Below, piece after piece: positions 1-5,921 of a stretch of DNA of 11,009 bases. The notes under the pieces are model-generated. The model was not told where the DNA came from. It did not search any database and worked only from the letters and a program-made list of their open reading frames with translations. Each line of letters begins with the position of its first letter. Position 1 is the first letter of the stretch. The position numbers and the translations under genes are program-made. This DNA is from Lysobacterales bacterium (lineage in GTDB: Bacteria; Pseudomonadota; Gammaproteobacteria; Xanthomonadales; Xanthomonadaceae). The stretch spans positions 1 to 11,009 of the forward strand of contig JAATFS010000355.1 of the NCBI GenBank assembly GCA_015655035.1, written 5' to 3'.

Positions 1-181
1 AGGCCTTGAACTGCGGATTGGCGGCAAACGGATAGTCGCGATCGTCGAAGGCCTGGTAATGCGTGGTGCCGCTGGGTACGACCAGATGATCGAAGCCGCC
101 CCGGGCCAACGCCAGGTCGGCACGTTGTTGGAGGACGGTCAGATGCGCCGCGTACAGCGCGCCGGGATCTTGCTCAGTCAT
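1..181 (-). CDS. pepQ: Xaa-Pro dipeptidase (proline dipeptidase), N-terminal part, cut by window edge
   Basis: This is the first 60 residues of a cytoplasmic metallopeptidase that splits X-Pro dipeptides and so helps recycle proline. Reading leftward from the ATG at 181-179, the protein begins MTEQDPGALYAAHL and continues with LQQRADLALARGGFDHLV, a PSG turn, then DDRDYPFAANPQFKA just before the edge. This follows the N-terminal domain of E. coli PepQ (LYKNHIATLQERT, DDHPYPFKVNPQFKA) position by position. The metal-binding catalytic domain lies outside the window, so its integrity cannot be judged. The gene is 110 bp downstream of hemW on the same strand and could be read from the hemW operon or from its own promoter in that gap. 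The family assignment rests on N-terminal similarity recalled from PepQ. Confidence 0.85.
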   Translation of the reverse strand, partial: MTEQDPGALYAAHLTVLQQRADLALARGGFDHLVVPSGTTHYQAFDDRDYPFAANPQFKA

Positions 182-291
182 GGTGATGCCGGGATGGGAA
201 GTCAGGAAGGGGGGAATCGTAACGGTTTGGCGCAGTCGCTCCCGCGCATGGCGGTGTTCGCGGCCCGCGCAGCGGTATTGCGGGAGGGGCT

Positions 292-1443
292 TCAGGCCAG
301 GAACAGTTCGATCACGTCGTTGGTGAAGCGGCGCCCCAGTTCGGTAGGCGTGATCCGCTCGTCGTCCAGAGTCAGCCAGCCGCGTTGCCGTGCTTGCCGC
401 AGTGCGTCATCCAGTGCGGTGGACGGCAGTCCGGTGCGGGCGTGGAAGTCGGGCAGGCGGAAGCCCTCATGCAGGCGCAGCAGGTTGAGCATGTATTCGA
501 ACGGCAGGCGCTCGGCGCTGATCACCTCGTCGCCGCCGATCGCCTGGGCGCTGCCGGCGCTGGCCAGGTAGGTCTGAGGGTGCTTGTGCTTCCAGCGCCG
601 CAGCACGTGTTGTTCGGCGCCGGAGCTGATCTTGCCGTGCGCGCCGGCGCCGATGCCCAGGTAGTCGCCGAAGCGCCAGTAGTTCAGATTGTGCGCGCAC
701 TGCCGGCCGGGCTTGGCATAGGCGCTGACTTCGTACTGGGCATAGCCGGCGTCGGCGAGCAGGCGCTGGCAGTGTTCCTGCATGTCCCAGGCGTCGTCGT
801 CGTCGGGAATGCCTTGCGGCGGCCGGGCGAAGAACACGGTGTTGGGTTCCAGCGTCAGCTGGTAGTGCGACAGATGGGTGGGTTGCAGGGCGAACGCGCG
901 TTCCAGGTCGGTCTCGGCCTGTGCCAGGGTCTGCTGCGGCAACGCGTACATCAGGTCGATGTTGAAGTTGTCGTAGCCGGCGTCCTGCGCCAGCTTGACC
1001 GCGCGTTCGGCCTCGGCACTGTCGTGGATGCGGCCCAGGCGCCGCAGCGCGTCGTCGTCGAAGGTCTGGATGCCGAAGCTGATGCGGTTCACGCCGGCGG
1101 CCAGATAACGGTCGAAGCGGCCGTGTTCGGCGGTGCCGGGGTTGGTCTCCAGCGTCACTTCCAGGTTCGGCGCAAAGCGCAGCCGCGCGCTGGCGGCCTG
1201 CAAGAAGCGGTCGATCGCCTCGGGTGGGAACAGGCTGGGGGTGCCGCCGCCGAAGAACACGCTGTTGACCACCCGGCCCCAGACCAGTGGCAGGTCGAAA
1301 TCCAGGTCGCGGATCAGCGCATCGATGTAGTCGTCGAACGGCAGCGTGCCCTTGGCCGCATGCGAGTTGAAGTCGCAATACGGGCATTTGCGTACGCACC
1401 AGGGCAGGTGGACGTAGAGCGACAGCGGTGGGGGGATCAGCAT
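292..1443 (-). CDS. hemW: Radical SAM haem chaperone HemW (HemN-like)
   Basis: HemW is a radical SAM family protein that binds haem and a [4Fe-4S] cluster and hands haem to target proteins; it was long annotated as oxygen-independent coproporphyrinogen oxidase. The 383-aa product begins MLIPPPLSLYVHLPWC. The cluster cysteines are C16, C20 and C23 in CVRKCPYCDF. The position after the third cysteine that is Cys in true HemN is Phe here, which marks HemW. The SAM-contacting GGGTPS motif is at 65-70, and the HNLNYW haem-binding motif (HNxxYW in HemW) at 251-256. The frame is open upstream to 1530, but the start at 1443 matches the E. coli HemW N-terminus and avoids overlap with rdgB. A 34-bp gap separates it from rdgB, so co-transcription is likely. 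Confidence 0.97.
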   Translation of the reverse strand: MLIPPPLSLYVHLPWCVRKCPYCDFNSHAAKGTLPFDDYIDALIRDLDFDLPLVWGRVVNSVFFGGGTPSLFPPEAIDRFLQAASARLRFAPNLEVTLETNPGTAEHGRFDRYLAAGVNRISFGIQTFDDDALRRLGRIHDSAEAERAVKLAQDAGYDNFNIDLMYALPQQTLAQAETDLERAFALQPTHLSHYQLTLEPNTVFFARPPQGIPDDDDAWDMQEHCQRLLADAGYAQYEVSAYAKPGRQCAHNLNYWRFGDYLGIGAGAHGKISSGAEQHVLRRWKHKHPQTYLASAGSAQAIGGDEVISAERLPFEYMLNLLRLHEGFRLPDFHARTGLPSTALDDALRQARQRGWLTLDDERITPTELGRRFTNDVIELFLA

Positions 1444-1477
1444 CTGGCTCTTTGGCTGTAGTGAGAACCCCGCACCC

Positions 1478-2074
1478 TCAGGGCTGCAGGCGTTGCAACT
1501 GCTCGCGCAGGATGGCGAGGGCCTTGCCACGGTGGCTCAGGCGGTTCTTGGTGGCCGCGTCCATCTCGGCGGCGGTCAGGCCGTGTTCGCGGTCAAGGAA
1601 CACCGGGTTGTAGCCGAAGCCGCCATCGCCACGGGGGGCGGGGGTGATCTGGCCTTCCCAACGGCCTTCGGCGATCAGCGGTTGCGGGTCTTCAGCGTGG
1701 CGCAGCAGCACGATCACTGCATAGAACCGCGCACTGCGGCGCTCGGCCGGGATGTCGCGCATGGCCTCCAGCAGCTTGGCGTTGTTGGCGGCGGCGTTGC
1801 TCGGGCTGCCGGCGTAGCGGGCGCTGTACAGCCCGGGTGCGCCGCCAAGTGCGTCGACGATCAGGCCCGAATCGTCGGCCAGCGCCGGCAGGCCGGTCAC
1901 GGCGGTGGCGTGGCGCGCCTTGATCAGCGCGTTCTCGACGAAGGTCAGGCCGGTTTCCGGCACGTCCTGCACGCCCAGTTCGCCCTGGGCAACGATCTGG
2001 AACGGCTGCCCGGCGAGCATGGCCCGCAGTTCTTCCAGTTTGCCGGTGTTGCCGCTGGCCAGTACCAATTTCAT
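1478..2074 (-). CDS. rdgB: dITP/XTP pyrophosphatase (non-canonical purine NTP hydrolase)
   Basis: RdgB/HAM1 family enzymes hydrolyse dITP, ITP and XTP to the monophosphate and pyrophosphate, clearing deaminated purines before they enter DNA or RNA. The 198-aa length is normal. Family signatures are all present: SGNTGK at 7-12 (triphosphate binding), TFVENALIKAR at 44-54, ADDSG at 66-70 (catalytic and metal region), GAPGLYSARYAG at 78-89, GDGGFGYNPVF at 149-159 and the C-terminal SHRGKAL at 180-186. The ATG at 2074 is preceded on the minus strand by GGAAAG at a normal distance. The gene lies 15 bp after the rph stop and 34 bp before hemW, so rph-rdgB-hemW is probably one transcript, an arrangement seen in many beta- and gammaproteobacteria. 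Confidence 0.97.
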   Translation of the reverse strand: MKLVLASGNTGKLEELRAMLAGQPFQIVAQGELGVQDVPETGLTFVENALIKARHATAVTGLPALADDSGLIVDALGGAPGLYSARYAGSPSNAAANNAKLLEAMRDIPAERRSARFYAVIVLLRHAEDPQPLIAEGRWEGQITPAPRGDGGFGYNPVFLDREHGLTAAEMDAATKNRLSHRGKALAILREQLQRLQP

Positions 2075-2089
2075 GGGCGTGCTTTCCGG

Positions 2090-2815
2090 TTACTCGGCCA
2101 GCGCGGCGCGCTGGGCGGCGAACAATTCGCTCATCCCGGACTCGGCCAGGCCCAGCAGCGCATCCAGCTCGTCGCGGCGGAACGCGTGGCCCTCGGCGGT
2201 ACCCTGCAATTCGATGAAGCCGCCACCGTCGTTCATCACCACGTTCATGTCGGTGTCGCAGTCACTGTCCTCGGCGTAGTCCAGGTCCAGCACCGGCACG
2301 CCACGGTAGACACCGACCGAGACTGCAGCCACCGCGCCTACCAGGGGGTGCTTCTTCAGGTCGCCGCGCTTGCGCAGCAGGTTGACCGCGTCGGCCAGTG
2401 CCACATAGGCGCCGGTGATCGCGGCGGTGCGGGTGCCGCCGTCGGCCTGCAATACGTCGCAGTCCAGGGTAATGGTGCGCTCGCCGAGGGCGCGGCGATC
2501 CACGCAGGCGCGCAGTGAGCGCCCGATCAGGCGCTGGATCTCCAGCGTGCGCCCACCCTGCTTGCCACGTGCGGCCTCGCGGTCGGAACGGGTGTGCGTG
2601 GCGCGCGGCAGCATGCCGTATTCGGCAGTCACCCAGCCTTCGCCCTTGCCGCGCAGGAACCCCGGCACCTTGTTGTCGATACTGGCGGTGCACAGCACCT
2701 GGGTATCGCCAAAGCTGACCAGCACCGAGCCTTCGGCGTGGCGGGTGAAGGAGCGCTGGATGCGGACAGGGCGCAGCTGATCGGCCGTACGGCCGCTGGG
2801 ACGGGAGAAGGTCAT
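2090..2815 (-). CDS. rph: Ribonuclease PH (tRNA nucleotidyltransferase)
   Basis: RNase PH is a phosphorolytic 3'-to-5' exoribonuclease that trims tRNA precursors and other stable RNAs and acts as a hexameric ring. The 241-aa product has the full single-domain fold. Visible motifs are EYGMLPRATHTR at 65-76, GRTLEIQRLIGRSLR at 88-102 (including the phosphate-binding Arg region), CDVLQADGGTRTAAITGA at 119-136 (the GGTRTA phosphate-binding loop), and the acidic DLDYAEDSDCDTDMN stretch in the C-terminal half that carries catalytic carboxylates. No frameshift is present, unlike the broken rph of E. coli K-12. It is the first gene of the leftward rph-rdgB-hemW group and is divergent from yicC, with 112 bp between the two starts. 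The ATG at 2815 fits the usual family N-terminus (R-x-x-D/G-Q-L-R-P). Confidence 0.98.
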   Translation of the reverse strand: MTFSRPSGRTADQLRPVRIQRSFTRHAEGSVLVSFGDTQVLCTASIDNKVPGFLRGKGEGWVTAEYGMLPRATHTRSDREAARGKQGGRTLEIQRLIGRSLRACVDRRALGERTITLDCDVLQADGGTRTAAITGAYVALADAVNLLRKRGDLKKHPLVGAVAAVSVGVYRGVPVLDLDYAEDSDCDTDMNVVMNDGGGFIELQGTAEGHAFRRDELDALLGLAESGMSELFAAQRAALAE

Positions 2816-2893
2816 GCGTGGGATCCGGGTATTCGAGAGGCGTCCGGTGGCCGCGCCCTGGGGGCGACCGCCGGCTCGCGGGGGGCGCTAGGG

Positions 2894-2899
2894 TAACAT
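2894..2899 (+). promoter_or_regulatory. Possible -10 element for yicC
   Basis: TAACAT lies 28 bp ahead of the preferred yicC start in the rph/yicC divergent gap and matches four of six bases of the sigma-70 -10 consensus. The stretch 17 bp upstream (near 2871) is GC-rich and does not resemble a -35 box. If used, it would give a leader of roughly 20 nt. This is a visual match only. Confidence 0.3.
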
Positions 2900-2927
2900 T
2901 CGCGCTTTGATGGCATTGGAAAACCGC

Positions 2928-3788
2928 ATGATCCGTAGCATGACCGCGTTCGCTGGCAGCGAGCGCATCACCCCCTGGGGCACGCTGGGCTGCGAACTGC
3001 GCTCGGTCAATCATCGCTTCCTGGAGGTGGGGGTACGGGTGCCGGACGAGCTGCGCGCGCTGGAACCGCAGCTGCGCGAGCGCGTGGCGGCACGGATCAG
3101 TCGCGGCAAGCTCGACCTGGCGCTGCGTCTGCGCGCACCGGAAAGCGCCCAGGCGCTGGTCGTCAACGACGCCCTGGTCGAGCAGTTGGGTGCACTGGCG
3201 CAGCGGCTGGACGCGAAGTTCCCGCAGCTGCGGGTCGAATTCACCGATTTGCTTCAGCTGCCGGGCGTGTTGCAGGGACAGGTGGTCGATCCGGTCGCGT
3301 TGCAGGCGCAGGCAGTGGAGCTGCTGGACGAAGTGGTGAGCGAATTCGTGGCCGCGCGCGAGCGCGAGGGCGGCAAGCTGGCGACGGCGATCAGCGAACG
3401 GGTGGATGCGATCGAACGCATCGCCGCCGAGGTGCGCACGCTGATCCCAGCCATCCGCGAAGGACAGCGGGCCAAGCTGGCCGCGCGCCTGGCCGACCTG
3501 CCGCATCCGGTCGATCCGGGCCGTGCCGAGCAGGAGCTGGTGCTGTGGTTGCAGAAGCTCGACGTGGACGAGGAACTGGACCGGCTGAGCAGCCATATCG
3601 GCGAGATCCGCCGGGTGCTGCGCCAAGTCGAGCCGGTCGGGCGCCGCCTGGACTTCCTGTTGCAGGAGTTCAACCGCGAAGCCAATACCCTGGGTTCCAA
3701 GTCGGTGGACAGCCGTACCTCCAATGCCGCCGTGGACCTGAAGGTATTGATCGACCAGATCCGCGAGCAGGTGCAGAACCTGGAGTAA
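2928..3788 (+). CDS. yicC: YicC/YloC family endoribonuclease
   Basis: YicC-type proteins are cytoplasmic, metal-dependent endoribonucleases; in E. coli YicC acts with PNPase in turnover of the small RNA RyhB. The preferred product is 286 aa and starts MIRSMTAFAGSE, the family's hallmark N-terminus. LRSVNHRFLE is at 24-33. The C-terminal DUF1732 part contains DVDEELDRLSSHI and then GRRLDFLLQEFNREANTL from 238 on, ending IREQVQNLE. An in-frame TTG at 2907 and ATG at 2910 would add six or seven residues (MMALENR), but 2928 matches E. coli YicC exactly. The usual downstream neighbour in many proteobacteria, gmk (then rpoZ, spoT), is absent; a gap and an H-NS gene on the opposite strand follow instead. 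Confidence 0.95.
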   Translation: MIRSMTAFAGSERITPWGTLGCELRSVNHRFLEVGVRVPDELRALEPQLRERVAARISRGKLDLALRLRAPESAQALVVNDALVEQLGALAQRLDAKFPQLRVEFTDLLQLPGVLQGQVVDPVALQAQAVELLDEVVSEFVAAREREGGKLATAISERVDAIERIAAEVRTLIPAIREGQRAKLAARLADLPHPVDPGRAEQELVLWLQKLDVDEELDRLSSHIGEIRRVLRQVEPVGRRLDFLLQEFNREANTLGSKSVDSRTSNAAVDLKVLIDQIREQVQNLE

Positions 3789-4102
3789 GCGGCGGCGGCG
3801 ATGCACGCTCTCCGCGACGCAGGGTAACGTGTCGGTTATATCGGCGTTCTTTGCGTCGCCAGGCAGTGGCTTATCCACGCCTGGCGCGGATTTCCGGAGA
3901 AAGGTGGTGGAGGGCGCAGTCTTCGAGACAGTCGGTCGCCTTGCGCAAAGCTAGGCGATATGGCCAGGGTCGGGCGCGAATAAACCACGCGTGTCGTTGA
4001 ATTGGCCGATTGTGGCCCGTTGGGAGGCCTTTGCGATGGGAGCGGTCCGATGTGCCGGCCATAAGGTTATATGGCGGGGGATAACGCGCTTATGTCTTAT
4101 GG
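3789..4102. other. Intergenic stretch after yicC with no convincing gene
   Basis: No open frame here has protein-like composition. The sequence is somewhat AT-richer than its flanks near 4061-4100. It carries one near-match to a DnaA box (TTATCCACG, 3871-3879) and a short dyad ATAA-CGCGC-TTAT at 4081-4093. No terminator hairpin follows yicC directly, so the yicC transcript may run on to the terminator at 4103-4132. A small RNA ending at that terminator is possible, but I see no clear promoter for one. Confidence 0.5.
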
Positions 4103-4132
4103 AAAAGGCCAGCACGAGGTGCTGGCCTTTTT
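4103..4132. terminator. Bidirectional intrinsic terminator between yicC and the H-NS gene
   Basis: A perfect 9-bp GC-rich stem, GGCCAGCAC (4107-4115) with GTGCTGGCC (4119-4127), closes a 3-nt GAG loop. It is flanked by AAAA on the left and TTTTT on the right, so it can end transcripts from both directions. On the minus strand it begins four bases beyond the TGA of the H-NS-like gene. On the plus strand it would stop read-through from yicC or a small RNA. Confidence 0.92.
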
Positions 4133-4135
4133 ATT

Positions 4136-4534
4136 TCACTCGCGGTAAAGCGGGAACTTCAACTCTGGGTGGCGAGCCTTCCATTCCTTGTACGCGGCGG
4201 TGCCTTCCCATGCGGCGAAGGACTTCGGGGTGCGGCCACGACCGGTCCAGGTCTCGCCGGTATGCGGAAGCTGGTACTTCGGCTTGACTTCGCTGCGGCC
4301 GCTCTTGGCTGCCGCCGGCTTGGAGGTGCCGCCCAGGAAGCCGCTGATGTCGTTGCGCTGCTTGGTGGAGAAGAATCCGGAGAATTGCTCCAGCAGGGAG
4401 ATGATGCTGGCATGGGCGGAAGCGGCTTCGTTTGCGCGCTCGGCCTGTTCCTGCTCTTCCAGCTTGCGCAATTCTTCCAGCAGTTTGGCCTTGGCTTCTG
4501 CGAGGGAGCTTAGCTTGGTCGCCTTGTCGGTCAC
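4136..4534 (-). CDS. H-NS family nucleoid-associated DNA-binding protein
   Basis: H-NS-type proteins coat AT-rich DNA as oligomers and silence or tune genes, often acquired ones. The 132-aa product has the expected two-part build. Residues about 5-55 form an acidic and Lys-rich heptad-like helical stretch (LAEAKAKLLEELRKLEEQ) suited to coiled-coil oligomerisation. A linker rich in Ala, Lys and Gly spans 66-86. The C-terminal DNA-binding domain holds TWTGRGRTPKSF at 95-106, the GRGR loop that inserts into the minor groove, then AAWEGTAAYKEWKARHPELKFP. The start is GTG (4534-4532) with AAAGG 11 nt upstream; no in-frame ATG serves better. Several H-NS paralogues occur in xanthomonads (Xrv proteins), and I cannot say which this is. 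Confidence 0.9.
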   Translation of the reverse strand: MTDKATKLSSLAEAKAKLLEELRKLEEQEQAERANEAASAHASIISLLEQFSGFFSTKQRNDISGFLGGTSKPAAAKSGRSEVKPKYQLPHTGETWTGRGRTPKSFAAWEGTAAYKEWKARHPELKFPLYRE

Positions 4535-4578
4535 TATGAGTTTTACCTTTTTATCGTGTGGTTGAAATATCGGGCCTC

Positions 4579-4601
4579 CGTCGTTTGGGGGAATAACGAC
4601 G
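4579..4601. repeat. Inverted repeat upstream of the H-NS-like gene
   Basis: CGTCGTT (4579-4585) and AACGACG (4595-4601) are perfect 7-bp inverted arms around a 9-bp spacer, 45 bp upstream of the GTG start. The position suits an operator or a leader hairpin for the H-NS-like gene. No known binding-site consensus is matched. Confidence 0.4.
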
Positions 4602-4714
4602 ATCGCCGAAAGCGGGAAATAGTTTACCGATGAATCGTCACGTATGCATGCGTTGCCGCCGCCGGATCATGCCGCATACAGGTTGAGTCATTCCTCGGCG
4701 GAGATCGGCTGGGT

Positions 4715-4743
4715 TTGCGCCGTATACCTGGGGAATTTACATT
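4715..4743 (+). promoter_or_regulatory. Possible sigma-70-type promoter pointing toward the nitroreductase
   Basis: TTGCGC (4715-4720) and TACATT (4738-4743) are separated by exactly 17 bp. They match three and four of six consensus bases. If real, the transcript would carry a leader of nearly 390 nt before the nitroreductase start at 5140, or it could be a separate short RNA. Visual match only. Confidence 0.3.
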
Positions 4744-5139
4744 CCTGGCCATCGAAAAACTAATCTGGAATCGGCGGGGAGGGGAATCGATTTGCCGAGG
4801 ACGACATATCTGGAGAAACCGAAGGGGCAGGCTATCGATCCGTTTCGCCTGCGGGAAAGAGCGTTCCGGTGTCCACCGTCGGTGCGTGCGTCGGCAAGGC
4901 CGGCACCGGTACCAGATCGCCGCATGGCAAGGTGCATCTGGCCAGGGCACCGATGCCTGGGCCCGGAGGCGACCATGTTTTGATACGGCAGCGCGCATGT
5001 CGGGATGACGCCATCGCGGTAACCTGCGGTGCCAGCCCCGGTTGAGGGGCCGGTCCACCTTGCCACCCCGGCGGTCCTTGTCCTCGTGGGCGATCGAAAC
5101 GGGCGTGGCTGCCGTCCTTTGGAAATGGAGACCTCCCAG

Positions 5140-5739
5140 ATGTCCGATAGCTTCATCGGTGCGCTCAAGCAGCGCCGCACCCAGTACGCCCTTGGCCGCA
5201 ACGTAGACCTGCCCCAGGAGAAGATCGTTGCGCTGATCCAGGACGCGATACGCGAGGCGCCTTCTTCGTTCAACTCGCAGAGCTCGCGGGCGCTGATCCT
5301 GTTCGGCGACCAGAGCGTCAAGGTCTGGGGCCTGGTCAAGGACGTGCTGGAAGGGATCGTGCCGGCCGATGCGTTCGGCTCGACCGCGACCAAGCTCGAC
5401 AGTTTCGCTGCGGGCGTCGGCACCATCCTGTTCTTCGAGGACCAGGACGTGGTCAAGCAGTTGCAGGAAAAGTTCGCGCTGTACGCGGATAATTTCCCGG
5501 TGTGGTCCGAGCAGTCGGGTGGCATGGCGCAGCTCGCGGTGTGGACAGCGTTGTCGGAGGCCGGCATCGGCGCGAGCTTGCAGCACTACAACCCGCTGGC
5601 CGACGAGGCGATCCATCGCGAGTGGAACGTACCGGCGTCGTGGAAGCTGCGCGCGCAGATGCCGTTCGGCTCGCATGAGCAGCCGATCGGCGAAAAGAGC
5701 TATATCGACGATACGACGCGCTTCATCGTCGCGGGCTGA
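5140..5739 (+). CDS. Nitroreductase family protein, Frm2/Hbn1-like
   Basis: This is a short FMN-dependent oxidoreductase of the nitroreductase superfamily, likely reducing nitro, quinone or similar acceptors with NAD(P)H in the cytoplasm. The 199-aa product starts MSDSFIGALKQRRTQYAL; the QRRTQYAL stretch (11-18) is the N-terminal FMN-phosphate-binding Arg motif. APSSFNSQSSR at 40-50 and the GGMAQLAVWTALSEAG helix at 127-142, followed by ASLQHYNPL, are typical of the Frm2-like branch, first known from yeast Frm2 and Hbn1 and common in bacteria. The frame is open from 5029, but the start at 5140 has GGAG nine bases upstream and matches the family N-terminus. A strong hairpin follows ten bases after the stop, suggesting a transcript of its own. 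The substrate is unknown. Confidence 0.9.
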   Translation: MSDSFIGALKQRRTQYALGRNVDLPQEKIVALIQDAIREAPSSFNSQSSRALILFGDQSVKVWGLVKDVLEGIVPADAFGSTATKLDSFAAGVGTILFFEDQDVVKQLQEKFALYADNFPVWSEQSGGMAQLAVWTALSEAGIGASLQHYNPLADEAIHREWNVPASWKLRAQMPFGSHEQPIGEKSYIDDTTRFIVAG

Positions 5740-5745
5740 TTCGCG

Positions 5746-5784
5746 CCTGGGAGCCCGGACGGGTTCTGCCGTCCAGGCTCCTGG
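5746..5784 (+). terminator. Strong stem-loop just after the nitroreductase stop
   Basis: GGAGCC (5750-5755) and GGACGG (5757-5762) pair with CCGTCC (5769-5774) and GGCTCC (5776-5781) around a 6-nt loop, with one C/A mismatch in the middle. Outer C-G and G-U pairs extend it to about 5747-5784. There is no T-run after it, so it is either a weak or Rho-assisted terminator or a 3'-end stabilising hairpin. It starts about ten bases after the TGA. Confidence 0.5.
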
Positions 5785-5867
5785 TATACGCGGTCACGGC
5801 AAGAATCGGGACGTTCTGATCTAAGAACTCCCGCCGGTGGCTTGGTTAAGCTCGATCCAGTCACAGC

Positions 5868-5889
5868 CAGCGACGGTACGCCGTCGCTG
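5868..5889. repeat. Perfect 9-bp inverted repeat in the leader of the VanB-type reductase gene
   Basis: CAGCGACGG (5868-5876) and CCGTCGCTG (5881-5889) are exact inverted arms around TACG. As RNA this would be a very stable tetraloop hairpin; as DNA it is a palindrome suited to a dimeric regulator. It ends 32 bp before the reductase ATG and has no T-run, so an operator or leader element is more likely than a terminator. Confidence 0.55.
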
Positions 5890-5921
5890 CGCCATTCCCA
5901 CGTGAGAGGGTCTTGTTGCCG

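Larger units (their letters stand above)
4535..5139. other. Long divergent intergenic region (605 bp) without a credible gene
   Basis: Open frames exist on both strands here but encode Arg- and Gly-rich, non-globular products typical of chance frames in GC-rich DNA. The first 100 bp next to the H-NS gene are AT-richer, as expected for a promoter. An inverted repeat is at 4579-4601 and a possible rightward promoter at 4715-4743. The last 150 bp before the nitroreductase contain short GC-rich inverted repeats (for example CCCC and GGGG around GGTTGA near 5036-5049), so the leader RNA could fold. I recognise no known riboswitch class. Confidence 0.45.

Noticed and set aside
385..1461. Plus-strand open frame of 358 codons antisense to hemW
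   Set aside because: hemW is certain from its motifs; the opposite frame is Val-, Gly- and Gln-rich without any domain.
2262..3878. Long minus-strand open frame (538 codons) over yicC and part of rph
   Set aside because: It runs antisense through yicC and in another frame through rph, both firmly identified. The translation is rich in Arg, Gln, His and Pro with no family motif, as expected for a chance frame in GC-rich DNA.
3871..3879. DnaA-box-like TTATCCACG after yicC, as a hint of an origin
   Set aside because: Only one near-match (8 of 9), no cluster of boxes, no AT-rich unwinding region and no dnaA/dnaN neighbours.
5029..5139. N-terminal extension of the nitroreductase by 37 residues
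   Set aside because: The added residues do not resemble the family or a clean signal peptide, while the start at 5140 has a well-placed GGAG and the normal family length.
4625..5139. FMN or other riboswitch in the nitroreductase leader
   Set aside because: I looked for the conserved cores of common riboswitches and found none; short inverted repeats alone are not enough.
4624..5676. Minus-strand open frame of 350 codons antisense to the nitroreductase
   Set aside because: Its composition is Arg- and His-rich with no recognisable domain, and it covers a well-supported gene on the other strand.
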